Shown in pieces: positions 18,101-26,285 of a DNA stretch of 49,223 nucleotides (positions within the stretch are counted from its first letter, which is position 1; every line of letters begins with the position of its first letter). The stretch comes from Paenibacillus plantiphilus (lineage in GTDB: Bacteria; Bacillota; Bacilli; Paenibacillales; Paenibacillaceae), in contig NZ_CAKMMF010000038.1 in assembly GCF_927798095.1 (NCBI RefSeq), positions 1 to 49,223 on the forward strand, in the 5' to 3' direction. The translations under genes and the position numbers were made by a program. The notes beneath the pieces were generated by a model that was not told where the DNA came from, made no database searches, and worked only from the letters and a program-made list of their open reading frames with translations.

Positions 18101-18167
18101 GGGGAACGTTTCTGGACAAGCGTCAGCGCTCGCCTTTGTTCCCGGAATGATCGTAAGAACGTTCCCC
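18101..18167. repeat. Long inverted repeat (67 bp) between rluF and the kdp operon end
   Basis: GGGGAACGTT at 18101-18110 mirrors AACGTTCCCC at 18158-18167, with further imperfect inner pairing (GGACAA with TTGTTCC). There is no T run, so it is a weak terminator candidate for the kdp operon on the minus strand. A protein-binding role is possible. Confidence 0.5.
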
Positions 18168-18201
18168 AGCGCAGCGCCTGTTTGTTCCTTTCTTCGCAAT
18201 T

Positions 18202-20523
18202 CTATTCCTGACCTTGCCAAGACCCTCTGGCTACAACCAGCAGATCCATATGTCTGCCTGTCCGCAGCAGCGTCTTGACGATGGCCCCCTTCCGCCATTC
18301 ATGCCAGCGTGTACGTCTGGACTGCCCTATAATCATTTGTGTCGCTCCCAGTTCAGCCGCATGCTCCACCATGACTTCCGGGACACGTCTTCCGCCGCTT
18401 GCTGTATGCACTATAAAAGTGCCGCCTAGCCGTTCTGTCAATTGCCGAATGGACGCCAGCCGGGATTCCAGCTCCCCCTGTCGCTTCGCTGCTTCATGCA
18501 GGACATGGGTCACGTACCAGGTCGCCTTCAGCCTGTAAGCAATTCGAAATCCTCTTCGGACAATCCGCTCCGCCTGCAAGGAGCTGTCCACAGCTGCGTA
18601 GACAACCTCCTTGCGGCGCCACGGCCCCCTCAGCGAGCTCGCTTGCTCCCATGATTCCAACCGTTCATCCACATCGTCCGCAAGCTCACGCAGCGCCAGT
18701 TCACGCAGTCCAATCAGATTGCCGATTTGAAAAAAATGGCTCAGCGCCTGATCCACCTTTTCCCGCGCATAAATCTTGCCCTCCCGCATGCGCTGCTGCA
18801 GCGACTGCGGCGTAATATCGATAAGCTGCACCTCGTCAGCCAGCTTCATGATCGTATCAGGCACAGTCTCACGCACACGCACGCCTGTCATCTGCTCTAC
18901 GGCATCATTCAAGCTTTCCAGATGCTGCACATTAACGGTCGAAATAACGGAGATGCCAGCCGCCAACAGCTCCAGCACATCCTCATATCGCTTGCGGTGC
19001 TTGCTCCCCGGCACATTCGTATGCGCAAGCTCATCGACCAGTACGACATCAGGGCGGCATTGAACAATCGCTTCCGTATCCATCTCTGTCAGCTGAGTAC
19101 CGCGATAGCTCACGATCTTGCGGGGAATGGCCCGCAGTCCCTCTGCCTGAGCACCCGTTTCTTCCCGGCCATGCGTCTCCAGCAGTCCAACAACAACATG
19201 AATCCCTTTACTGGCCAAGTCATGGCCTTCACGAAGCATCGTATATGTCTTCCCGACACCGGGCGCTGCCCCTATATACACCTTGAAACGCCCTTGATTA
19301 ATGGATTGGATTTGGCGCTCCATTTCTTGTGGACTCAGACGCCGAAAGGGCTCCTCGTCATTGGAGCTGGCTGTCCTGGCAGGAACAATCCACTCTTCTC
19401 CATGGGCAGCCCGATCCGCAAGGACGAAGATATCGATATTGCGCGTCTTCTTCAGCATGTCATGGACGATCGAGCCTCGCCACAGCTCCTGCCATCTTGT
19501 CTGTCTGGAATGCCCCAGCACAATGCGCGATACGTTGTTCTTGCGCGCATAGCACACCAGCGCATCGGATATGGAGCCCTTGACTCCAAGTGGCAGCTCT
19601 TCGAATTGTCCGCCGAACTTGTCCACGAGCCTGCAGATGGAGCGCTTGAAGGCAGCTGCTTCCTTGCTCAGCTCCTTATGAGGCCGAAGGAACGTAACGA
19701 CCAGCAGCTCACCGTTCAATCGCTTGGCGATTTGCTGGCCTCTGCGCACATAGTAGGAGCCGTTCCAATGATATTGACTGGATACGAGAATACGTTCCGC
19801 CACCCCAGAAGGGCCGCTCATACCTGCCTGCTCGCGATATTTCTCCAGCGAATCATTCACACCATTCGCGACCAGACGCAGGGCAAGCTCCCGCAGAACA
19901 GCGAGATTGCCTCGCCCGAAGCGCTCGCCCTCCTTGACGAAGCCCGCAGCAGCCCGGCTAAGAAGCGTCTCAGGCGTCACATCGATAAGCACGACCTCTT
20001 GAGCCAGCTCCAGCGTATCGGCAGGAACCGTCTCCTCTGTCTCGATCGGGGTCAGTCTTCTGGCAAGCTCATTCATGCCGTCCAGCTCATAGACGTTCAC
20101 CGTGGTCAAGACGCTGATCCCATGCTCAAGCAGGCATCGGATATCTTCCAGCCTTGTGGCGAAGCCCGCTCCCGGGCGATTGCGATGCGCCAGGCTATCG
20201 ACAAGAACAACCTCCGGATTGCGCGCTATGAGCGCATCGAGATCCAAATCCTTCTGCTCTGAGCCATCTTCAGCGGTCCAGTGAATGCTGGGCACCCGCT
20301 CCAGACTGCCAAGCTGTTTCAAGCTTTCGGGACGCTGCATGGTAGAGACGGCACAGATGACGACATCTACACCCCTATCGAGAAGCGTCTGTCCATCGCG
20401 CAGCATATGATAGGTTTTGCCCGATCCGCTTACCGCGCCGATGAATACCTTCAGTCGGCCGCGCTGAAGCTCATTAATCGAGGCTATAATATCCTGCGGC
20501 GTCTTCCGCCCGAAGCCATCCAT
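18202..20523 (-). CDS. kdpD: KdpD-like protein: tandem KdpD sensor + USP units, no histidine kinase
   Basis: The 773-residue protein consists of two successive KdpD N-terminal units (about 1-370 and 385-773). Each has a P-loop KdpD domain and a universal-stress-like domain. Unit 2 is canonical: GAAPGVGKTY, VVLVDELAHTNVPG, STVNVQHLESLND. Unit 1 is degenerate: GAVSGSGKTY, VVLVDSLAHRNRPG, TTVNVYELDGMNE, with the Walker B-adjacent Glu replaced by Ser. Membrane helices, GAF and histidine kinase of classical KdpD are absent, and no kdpE is seen. USP domains of KdpD can bind c-di-AMP in Staphylococcus, so a nucleotide-sensing role on KdpFABC is plausible (inference). ATG at 20523 has AGGGGG eight bases upstream; a GTG nine codons earlier does not. 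It lies 28 bases after kdpC. Confidence 0.9.
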   Translation of the reverse strand: MDGFGRKTPQDIIASINELQRGRLKVFIGAVSGSGKTYHMLRDGQTLLDRGVDVVICAVSTMQRPESLKQLGSLERVPSIHWTAEDGSEQKDLDLDALIARNPEVVLVDSLAHRNRPGAGFATRLEDIRCLLEHGISVLTTVNVYELDGMNELARRLTPIETEETVPADTLELAQEVVLIDVTPETLLSRAAAGFVKEGERFGRGNLAVLRELALRLVANGVNDSLEKYREQAGMSGPSGVAERILVSSQYHWNGSYYVRRGQQIAKRLNGELLVVTFLRPHKELSKEAAAFKRSICRLVDKFGGQFEELPLGVKGSISDALVCYARKNNVSRIVLGHSRQTRWQELWRGSIVHDMLKKTRNIDIFVLADRAAHGEEWIVPARTASSNDEEPFRRLSPQEMERQIQSINQGRFKVYIGAAPGVGKTYTMLREGHDLASKGIHVVVGLLETHGREETGAQAEGLRAIPRKIVSYRGTQLTEMDTEAIVQCRPDVVLVDELAHTNVPGSKHRKRYEDVLELLAAGISVISTVNVQHLESLNDAVEQMTGVRVRETVPDTIMKLADEVQLIDITPQSLQQRMREGKIYAREKVDQALSHFFQIGNLIGLRELALRELADDVDERLESWEQASSLRGPWRRKEVVYAAVDSSLQAERIVRRGFRIAYRLKATWYVTHVLHEAAKRQGELESRLASIRQLTERLGGTFIVHTASGGRRVPEVMVEHAAELGATQMIIGQSRRTRWHEWRKGAIVKTLLRTGRHMDLLVVARGSWQGQE

Positions 20524-20551
20524 CGTCCAACCCCCTAAGCTTGGCTTCACA

Positions 20552-21160
20552 CTACGGATTCAATCGCTTCTGCAGCGCCAGATTCAGCTTCAGCACATTT
20601 ACCCGCGGCTCGCCGAACAGCCCCCAATCCCGGCCCTCGGTATAGTCATCCGCCAGCTTCCCAAGCTCTGCCTGCGACAATCCAGTAAGCTTGCTTATCC
20701 TTGGAATTTGCGCCTTCGCTGATGCAGGCGTAATATGCGGGTCCAAGCCCGAACCCGAATTCGTGATCAGATCAATCGGCAGCCGATTAGCCGGCACATC
20801 CGGATTATTCTTCTTCCATTCCTCAATAGAGACTTGGGTTCTCAGCAGCATATCCGTATTGGAAGGAGCATAGTTGTTCGAGCCGGAGGCCTCCGCCTTG
20901 TAATCAATGCTCGACACACGCCCATGAAAATACTTCGGGTCAGTGAACTTCTGGCCAATCAGCTCCGAGCCTACCGTAATGCCCCTATCATCCTTGAGAA
21001 GACTGCCACTCGCCTGAGTCGGCATCAGCAGCTGCGCCGCCCCTGTACATACAAGCGGATATATGACGCCGCACAGAACGATAAAGACGACGCTCAGGCG
21101 AAGAATGATACTCATAGACAACCGGGCCGAGCCCGTTTCACCAGACGCTGAATGATTCAT
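20552..21160 (-). CDS. kdpC: Potassium-transporting ATPase subunit KdpC
   Basis: KdpC (202 residues) has one N-terminal membrane helix ([23 protein letters not shown]) and an extracytoplasmic domain with the family motifs [27 protein letters not shown] and [18 protein letters not shown]. It supports assembly and ATP affinity of the Kdp complex. GGGGAG lies upstream of the ATG. It is 18 bases downstream of kdpB. Confidence 0.96.
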   Translation of the reverse strand: MNHSASGETGSARLSMSIILRLSVVFIVLCGVIYPLVCTGAAQLLMPTQASGSLLKDDRGITVGSELIGQKFTDPKYFHGRVSSIDYKAEASGSNNYAPSNTDMLLRTQVSIEEWKKNNPDVPANRLPIDLITNSGSGLDPHITPASAKAQIPRISKLTGLSQAELGKLADDYTEGRDWGLFGEPRVNVLKLNLALQKRLNP

Positions 21161-21178
21161 CTCTATCCCGCTCCCCTC

Positions 21179-23209
21179 TTATACCCATAAATGTACGACA
21201 AGGTCGATTAATTTAATGCCGATGAAAGGCACGATCATACCGCCAACGCCATAGATGAGAATATTCCGCTGCAGCAGCTTGTTCGAGCTCATCGGCTTAT
21301 AAGCTACACCTCGCATTGCCAATGGAATGAGCAGTGGAATGATAATGGCATTGAATATGAGGGCAGACAAAATAGCAGAGTATGGCGAGCCCAGTCCCAT
21401 GACATTCAATGCTCCCATCTCTGGAATAGCGAGCATGAACATTGCCGGTATAATTGCAAAATATTTAGCCACGTCATTCGCGATGCTGAAGGTTGTCAGC
21501 GCCCCGCGCGTCATCAGCAGCTGCTTGCCGATAGCTACAACCTCAATAATCTTCGACGGATCGGAATCCAGATCCACCATATTCGCCGCTTCCTTGGCTG
21601 AGGTTGTGCCGCTGTTCATCGCCAGACCAACATCGGCCTGAGCCAGCGCTGGCGCATCATTCGTACCGTCTCCTGTCATCGCGACCAGCTTGCCTTCAGC
21701 CTGCTCCCGCCGAATGACAGCTATTTTATCCTCCGGCTTGCTCTCCGCGATGAAATCATCAACCCCCGCTTCACGGGCAATCGTAGCAGCCGTCAGCGGA
21801 TTATCGCCCGTACACATAATCGTCCTGATTCCCATTCGGCGCAGCTGTTCAAATCGCTCCTTCATGCCCGGCTTAACGGTATCCTTCAAATAAATCAAAC
21901 CATATATGCGGTCATCAACCGCAACAGCAAGCGGTGTTCCGCCCTCTGTCGCTATGAAATCGCTCTTCTCGCCAAGATCCATCGGAATTGCGCCGCCCTG
22001 AGCCTCAACCCATTTCCTCACCGCATCGACCGCACCCTTGCGCACCCGACCTCCATCGCTCAGATCCATGCCGCTCATACGCGTTTCCGCCTTGAATGCG
22101 ATGAATACGCCGCCCTCGGCCAGTGTTTCATGGAAGGGAATTCCTTGCGTCTTCATCAGCTCCAGGACAGAGCGTCCCTCTGGCGTCTCATCCCGCATCG
22201 AGCTGACGGCCGCCCACTCGCCGAGAGCGTCCAGCTCCACATCCCCGACAGGAATGAACTGGCTCGCCATTCGATTGCCGAACGTAATCGTCCCTGTTTT
22301 GTCCAGAATCATCGTATTAATGTCGCCTGCCGCCTCTACGGCCTTGCCGGACATGGCCAGCACATTGAACTGCGTTACACGGTCCATACCGGCAATCCCG
22401 ATGGCTGAGAGCAAGCCGCCGATTGTCGTCGGAATGAGACAGACCAGCAGCGCGATCAGCACAGGTATCTCCAATTCAATATCCAGATAGCTGGCGATTG
22501 GACCAAGCGTGACAACGACGATGAGGAAGATAAGCGTCAGACTAATCAGCAGCGTATTGAGCGCGATCTCATTGGGCGTCTTCTGGCGCTTTGCGCCTTC
22601 CACCATACTGATCATACGGTCAATGAACGATTCGCCGGGATCACTCGTAATTCGAACCTCGATGTAGTCACTAACGACACGGGTTCCGCCTGTTACCGAG
22701 CTGAAATCTCCGCCGGACTCCTTAATGACAGGAGCCGATTCACCCGTAATCGCAGATTCATCCACGGACGCCAATCCGCCGATCACCTCGCCATCGCCAG
22801 GAATTACCTCACCCTGTGCCACTGCAACAATATCACCCTTCCTAAGCTCTGTTGAAGGCACAACCTTGATCACGCCGTTCATCAGCTTGCTGGCCATCAC
22901 CGCTTTCTTCGACTGCTTGAGCGAGTCCGCCTGCGCCTTGCCCCGACCTTCCGCCAAAGCTTCTGCGAAATTTGCGAACAGCACCGTAAGGAATAGAATA
23001 AGAAATACCGTTAGATTAAAGCCGATCCTGTCCTCCGTGCCAAAATATCCGGGGAACAAGGTCATGAGAAGCACAATAACCGTTCCAAGCTCAACGACGA
23101 ACATGACCGGATTGCGTATCATGACGAGCGGGCTCAGTTTGATGAAGCTTTCCTTGATTGCATGCCAGACCCTATCGCCAGCTGCGGCAGACATTCTATT
23201 CGCACTCAT
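21179..23209 (-). CDS. kdpB: Potassium-transporting P-type ATPase subunit KdpB
   Basis: KdpB (676 residues) is the ATP-hydrolysing subunit. It shows the phosphorylation loop [10 protein letters not shown], the actuator motif ITGESAP (TGES), the KGAVDAV nucleotide-binding motif, TGDNPLTA and the hinge [16 protein letters not shown]. Membrane helices appear in the expected places. I chose the ATG at 23209, preceded by AAGGGAG at eight bases; an upstream GTG at 23227 overlaps the kdpA stop and is less likely. Confidence 0.97.
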   Translation of the reverse strand: MSANRMSAAAGDRVWHAIKESFIKLSPLVMIRNPVMFVVELGTVIVLLMTLFPGYFGTEDRIGFNLTVFLILFLTVLFANFAEALAEGRGKAQADSLKQSKKAVMASKLMNGVIKVVPSTELRKGDIVAVAQGEVIPGDGEVIGGLASVDESAITGESAPVIKESGGDFSSVTGGTRVVSDYIEVRITSDPGESFIDRMISMVEGAKRQKTPNEIALNTLLISLTLIFLIVVVTLGPIASYLDIELEIPVLIALLVCLIPTTIGGLLSAIGIAGMDRVTQFNVLAMSGKAVEAAGDINTMILDKTGTITFGNRMASQFIPVGDVELDALGEWAAVSSMRDETPEGRSVLELMKTQGIPFHETLAEGGVFIAFKAETRMSGMDLSDGGRVRKGAVDAVRKWVEAQGGAIPMDLGEKSDFIATEGGTPLAVAVDDRIYGLIYLKDTVKPGMKERFEQLRRMGIRTIMCTGDNPLTAATIAREAGVDDFIAESKPEDKIAVIRREQAEGKLVAMTGDGTNDAPALAQADVGLAMNSGTTSAKEAANMVDLDSDPSKIIEVVAIGKQLLMTRGALTTFSIANDVAKYFAIIPAMFMLAIPEMGALNVMGLGSPYSAILSALIFNAIIIPLLIPLAMRGVAYKPMSSNKLLQRNILIYGVGGMIVPFIGIKLIDLVVHLWV

Positions 23210-23226
23210 CTCCAAGACTCCCTTCA

Positions 23227-24906
23227 CTATCGGATCGTTAAATGCTCAGCAATCGGTCCAAGCGCGACAGTCGGCAGAAAGGTAAGTGCGCCGATAATAA
23301 GCACCGTGCCCACCAGAATACCGACAAACAAGCCATTATCGGTGCGGAATGTTCCGATCGTCTCCGGCACTCGTCCCTTGCGCATGAGCGATGCCCCTAC
23401 TTCCAGCAGCACAACCATGGAAACATAGCGGCCCAGCAGCATAACCAAGCCGGTGGATACATTCCAGAACGCCGTATTATCGCTCAGGCCCTCGAAGCCT
23501 GATCCATTATTGGCTGCCGATGACGTAAACTCATACAGCACCTGCGTGATCCCATGGAAGGACGGGTTCGTAATCGCATCCGTTCCTGCACTTGTTGCCA
23601 GAGCAATCGCTGTCGGAACAAGAATCATTAAGGGATGCGTCAGTATCGCGATCGCGATAAGCTTCATCTCGCGCGCCTCAATCTTCCTGCCTAGAAATTC
23701 CGGCGTGCGCCCCACCATCAAGCCAGCGAGGAACACCGCCAGTATCGCATACATCATCATGTTCATTAAGCCGACGCCCTTGCCGCCGAACACATTATTC
23801 AGCATCATCAGCGCAAGCGGCGTAATACTGCCAAGCGGTGTTCCCGTATCATGCATATTGTTGACCGATCCCGTTGTGGCCGCTGTCGTTACCGTAGTGA
23901 ACAACGATGATTGCGGGATGCCGAACCTGACCTCCTTGCCCTCCATATTGCCTTGCGAGGAATCCATGTCCAACCGGTTCATTGCAGGATTCCCCTGTGA
24001 TTCCGCGGCATAATTCAAGGCCAGGAACGAGAGGAACAGCATCATCATTGCCGCGAAAATAACCCAGCCCTGCTTGCGATTCTTGGCGAACAAGCCGAAC
24101 GTATATGGAAGTGCTGCCCCGATACACCACATCGACAATATTTCGATCGCATTGGTCAGCCCATTCGGATTCTCGAACGGATGCGCCGAGTTGACGCCGA
24201 AGAAGCCGCCTCCATTCGTCCCCAGATGCTTAATCGATTCCAATGAAGCAACAGGTCCGATCGCAATCCTCTGCTGCACCCCTTCCAATGTCGTAAGGCT
24301 CAATGTCGGCTCCAGCGTCTGCGGCACCTGCAGTGCTACAAGCACCATTGCCACGATAAAAGCCAGCGGCAGAAAAACCCGAATCTGGGCCTTCACAAAA
24401 TCCTCGAAGAAATTGCCGATCGTCGTCCCTCTACTCGTAATCGCCCGAATAAAAGCGATCGCCACACACAAGCCGGTAGCAGCAGAAGTGAACATCATCA
24501 TCATAATGACGATCATCTGCGACAAATAAGACAAGCCCGTCTCCCCGCTGTAATGCTGCAGATTCGTATTCGTCATGAAGCTGATTGCCGTATTGAACGA
24601 CAGCGTCTCTTCCATGCTGCCGATTCCGTTCGGATTCAATGGCAGGTACTGCTGTATCCTTAGAATCAGATAGCCGAAGGCAACCAGCACCAGATTCGTA
24701 ATAATAAAGCTTAGCGCGTAGACCTTCCAGGTCATTCCTTTGCGTTCACGCAGGCCAGTAAGCCAGTAAATCGGCCGCTCCGCGAAGGAGAACCATTTGT
24801 CCGTACGATTTCCTTCATTAGAGAACACATGGTAGAGATACGTTCCAAGCGGTTTAACCAGAACAAGCAAAATCAATATAATGACGACCATTTGCAGGAT
24901 GCCCAT
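23227..24906 (-). CDS. kdpA: Potassium-transporting ATPase subunit KdpA
   Basis: KdpA (559 residues) is the K+-selective channel-like subunit. It has about ten hydrophobic helices and the selectivity-filter-like loops typical of the SKT superfamily, for example [33 protein letters not shown], and [12 protein letters not shown] near the end. ATG at 24906 gives the usual MGILQ start with GGGGAGG eleven bases upstream; an ATG three codons earlier is too close to that site. It precedes kdpB by 17 bases. Confidence 0.97.
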   Translation of the reverse strand: MGILQMVVIILILLVLVKPLGTYLYHVFSNEGNRTDKWFSFAERPIYWLTGLRERKGMTWKVYALSFIITNLVLVAFGYLILRIQQYLPLNPNGIGSMEETLSFNTAISFMTNTNLQHYSGETGLSYLSQMIVIMMMMFTSAATGLCVAIAFIRAITSRGTTIGNFFEDFVKAQIRVFLPLAFIVAMVLVALQVPQTLEPTLSLTTLEGVQQRIAIGPVASLESIKHLGTNGGGFFGVNSAHPFENPNGLTNAIEILSMWCIGAALPYTFGLFAKNRKQGWVIFAAMMMLFLSFLALNYAAESQGNPAMNRLDMDSSQGNMEGKEVRFGIPQSSLFTTVTTAATTGSVNNMHDTGTPLGSITPLALMMLNNVFGGKGVGLMNMMMYAILAVFLAGLMVGRTPEFLGRKIEAREMKLIAIAILTHPLMILVPTAIALATSAGTDAITNPSFHGITQVLYEFTSSAANNGSGFEGLSDNTAFWNVSTGLVMLLGRYVSMVVLLEVGASLMRKGRVPETIGTFRTDNGLFVGILVGTVLIIGALTFLPTVALGPIAEHLTIR

Positions 24907-24958
24907 GATCTCCATTCCCTCCCCATCATGCTGAATTGACAGCTATTCCATTCATTCG

Positions 24959-25036
24959 TTAGAATTTCTCCGGATTTAGTAAGGCATAGACCAAATAACC
25001 GAATACGAAGAGCGTGAATAGATAAACGATCATCAT
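24959..25036 (-). CDS. kdpF: Potassium-transporting ATPase small subunit KdpF
   Basis: A 25-residue, one-helix peptide: MMIVYLFTLFVFG, then YLVYALLNPEKF. The GYLVYAL-N-E-F pattern matches KdpF, which stabilises the KdpFABC complex. AAGGGAG lies nine bases before the ATG. The start overlaps the stop of the upstream 34-aa gene as ATGA, implying coupled translation. It lies 52 bases before kdpA. Confidence 0.88.
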   Translation of the reverse strand: MMIVYLFTLFVFGYLVYALLNPEKF

Positions 25037-25137
25037 CCTCGCTCACTCCCTTCGATTATTCGTCCGAACCGATCCGGCAGAATAGCTATCAACGCATATA
25101 GAGCCAGCAATATGAAAATGATAAAGATGTCCGTCAT
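25033..25137 (-). CDS. Small membrane peptide, 34 aa, in kdp operon
   Basis: An open frame with a strong GGGGAGG seven bases before its ATG. The product starts MTDIFIIFILLALYALIAIL and ends in a charged tail (PDRFGRIIEGSERG). It has one membrane helix. Its stop overlaps the kdpF start as ATGA, and the gap to the upstream 145-aa gene is 14 bases. I do not recognise a family. It could be a second KdpF-like stabilising peptide or a regulator of the pump. Confidence 0.72.
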   Translation of the reverse strand: MTDIFIIFILLALYALIAILPDRFGRIIEGSERG

Positions 25138-25151
25138 GCCTAAACCTCCCC

Positions 25152-25589
25152 TTAACGCTTGTCACTACTGCTGCAATCAGCAGCCGTAGTATCAATCAAG
25201 AACGAAATGTCCTCGTTATGCGTATGAATGACGAAGGTTGCTCCGAGTCTCTTGTAGACAAGGCGCGGATTGAGTGTACGCGTAATGACATAGATCGGCT
25301 TGGTCGTCCATGAACGGCACATATCAATATAACGGCAGCACAGATTCAGACTGCTTTCGAACAGAATGACTTTGCCGATCTCATAATTCGGCACCATCCA
25401 GGTCTCTTCTTTGGCTGATTTGACCATGACGAAATTTCTAACGCCGATGGATTCCAGCCTTCTCATCTCTTCCTTGTTGTTGATGATTGCAGCGCAGGGC
25501 TGCTTCTTCATGACGAGCTGACGAATAAAGTCCTCTCCTGTTTTGTTTGGCGCTGATACCAGAATACAGGCTTGCTCTCGATGATTCAT
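25152..25589 (-). CDS. Hypothetical protein, first gene of kdp operon (145 aa)
   Basis: Not recognised. It is a soluble, mixed alpha/beta protein whose early strand (ACILVSAPN), helix and following strands (CAAIINN, VILFE, IYVITR) look like a Rossmann-type arrangement, with several cysteines. AGGAGG lies nine bases before the ATG. It is directly downstream of the c-di-AMP riboswitch and terminator and upstream of kdpFABC, so it shares their control. It may sense a nucleotide or adjust the transporter (inference). Confidence 0.8.
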   Translation of the reverse strand: MNHREQACILVSAPNKTGEDFIRQLVMKKQPCAAIINNKEEMRRLESIGVRNFVMVKSAKEETWMVPNYEIGKVILFESSLNLCCRYIDMCRSWTTKPIYVITRTLNPRLVYKRLGATFVIHTHNEDISFLIDTTAADCSSSDKR

Positions 25590-25624
25590 TTACATTCTCC
25601 TCCTAAGTTTTAGAAGAGGAGGCA

Positions 25625-25672
25625 ACAAAAAAGAAGCCTTCGGGAAGAGGGAACTCTCCACGCGGCTTCTTA
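25625..25672 (-). terminator. Riboswitch-controlled intrinsic terminator
   Basis: On the minus strand GAAGCCGCG pairs with the later CGAAGGCTTC across a purine-rich loop, followed by TTTTTTG. It lies between the aptamer and the first kdp-operon gene, the expression platform expected of an OFF switch. Confidence 0.85.
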
Positions 25673-25675
25673 AAA

Positions 25676-25918
25676 GACACAGCAAAAAACAGCCGCGTCT
25701 TACGCAGGAAATCGTTGCCTCTCTCAAATACGCTTACGAGGTTAGCTGTCGGATTCGGGCGTGAGAGTCGCCCTACCCATGTGCTTGCAACAAAGGCCGC
25801 ACATTAGGATTCACCCCATAAAGCACGATGACAGATTGCCAATGGTTACGATTGCGGCAATGCTGCACGGCTTTGTTGGTTCCCCCGTTCCTTTTCCATT
25901 CAAGGACTCAGCGATAAT
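25676..25918 (-). promoter_or_regulatory. ydaO/yuaA-class c-di-AMP riboswitch
   Basis: The minus strand carries the conserved ydaO elements in order: CGCTGAGTCC, ACGGGGGAACC, TGGGGTGAATCC, GGTAGGGCGAC, CTCTCACGCCCGAATCCG, CAGCTAACCTCGTAAGCG and a closing GAGAGG. The class binds c-di-AMP and usually stops transcription of K+ uptake genes when the ligand is high. It is followed by a terminator and then the kdp operon. The 5' and 3' limits are approximate. Confidence 0.93.
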
Positions 25919-26013
25919 TGACTTGACTAGACATGCTTTGCGATCAACCTTTCAACAAACATTGATGAATCATGATTCGTATCATACGCCTGCCCTTCAT
26001 ACAAGTAAAGAAT

Positions 26014-26040
26014 AGCCGCAAGCCAATTCGGCCTGCGGCT
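26014..26040 (-). terminator. Hairpin downstream of sensor-kinase genes
   Basis: AGCCGCAAGCC pairs with GGCCTGCGGCT around a short AATTC loop with one mismatch. On the minus strand the tail is only ATTCTTT, so termination may be inefficient. It lies after the small gene at 26097-26285. The rest of 25919-26096 holds no recognisable gene. Confidence 0.5.
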
Positions 26041-26096
26041 GGCGTTTAACAGCACGAAAGGATGGGATTACGCTATATTCCTCTATGTATCTCTTA

Positions 26097-26285
26097 TTAC
26101 CTGCGTATTTTAAAGTTCCAATGAAAATAGTTAGCTTTTTCCAGAAAACATTCTAAAAACATGCGATAATAAGAGATGATACCGTTTACATCGGCCAAAT
26201 TGTACATAATAATCACCATTTCGCAAGAAATTGACCGTTGCACGATCCGGCTGTCGTGCTCGTCTGCCAGAAGAGCCATTCGCAT
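26097..26285 (-). CDS. Possible small protein coupled to sensor kinase (62 aa)
   Basis: Not recognised. The ATG overlaps the sensor-kinase stop (TGATG), and the frame runs 62 codons. The product starts MRMALLADEHDSR and has a hydrophobic-aromatic middle (EMVIIMYNLADVNGIISYY). Overlap and strand suggest translational coupling, but there is no separate ribosome-binding site and codon use is unremarkable, so it may be chance. Confidence 0.35.
   Translation of the reverse strand: MRMALLADEHDSRIVQRSISCEMVIIMYNLADVNGIISYYRMFLECFLEKANYFHWNFKIRR

Noticed and set aside
18727..20262. 511-codon plus-strand frame across the KdpD-like gene
   Set aside because: Antisense to clear KdpD motifs; composition is arginine/histidine/leucine-rich as expected from a shadow frame.
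25625..25918. CRISPR or repeat array
   Set aside because: The repeated-looking G/C-rich strings are the conserved loops of a riboswitch. No regularly spaced direct repeats exist here or elsewhere in the window except the coding Ig repeats.
25761..26015. 84-codon plus-strand frame
   Set aside because: It lies over the c-di-AMP riboswitch on the opposite strand, and the conserved RNA elements explain the sequence.
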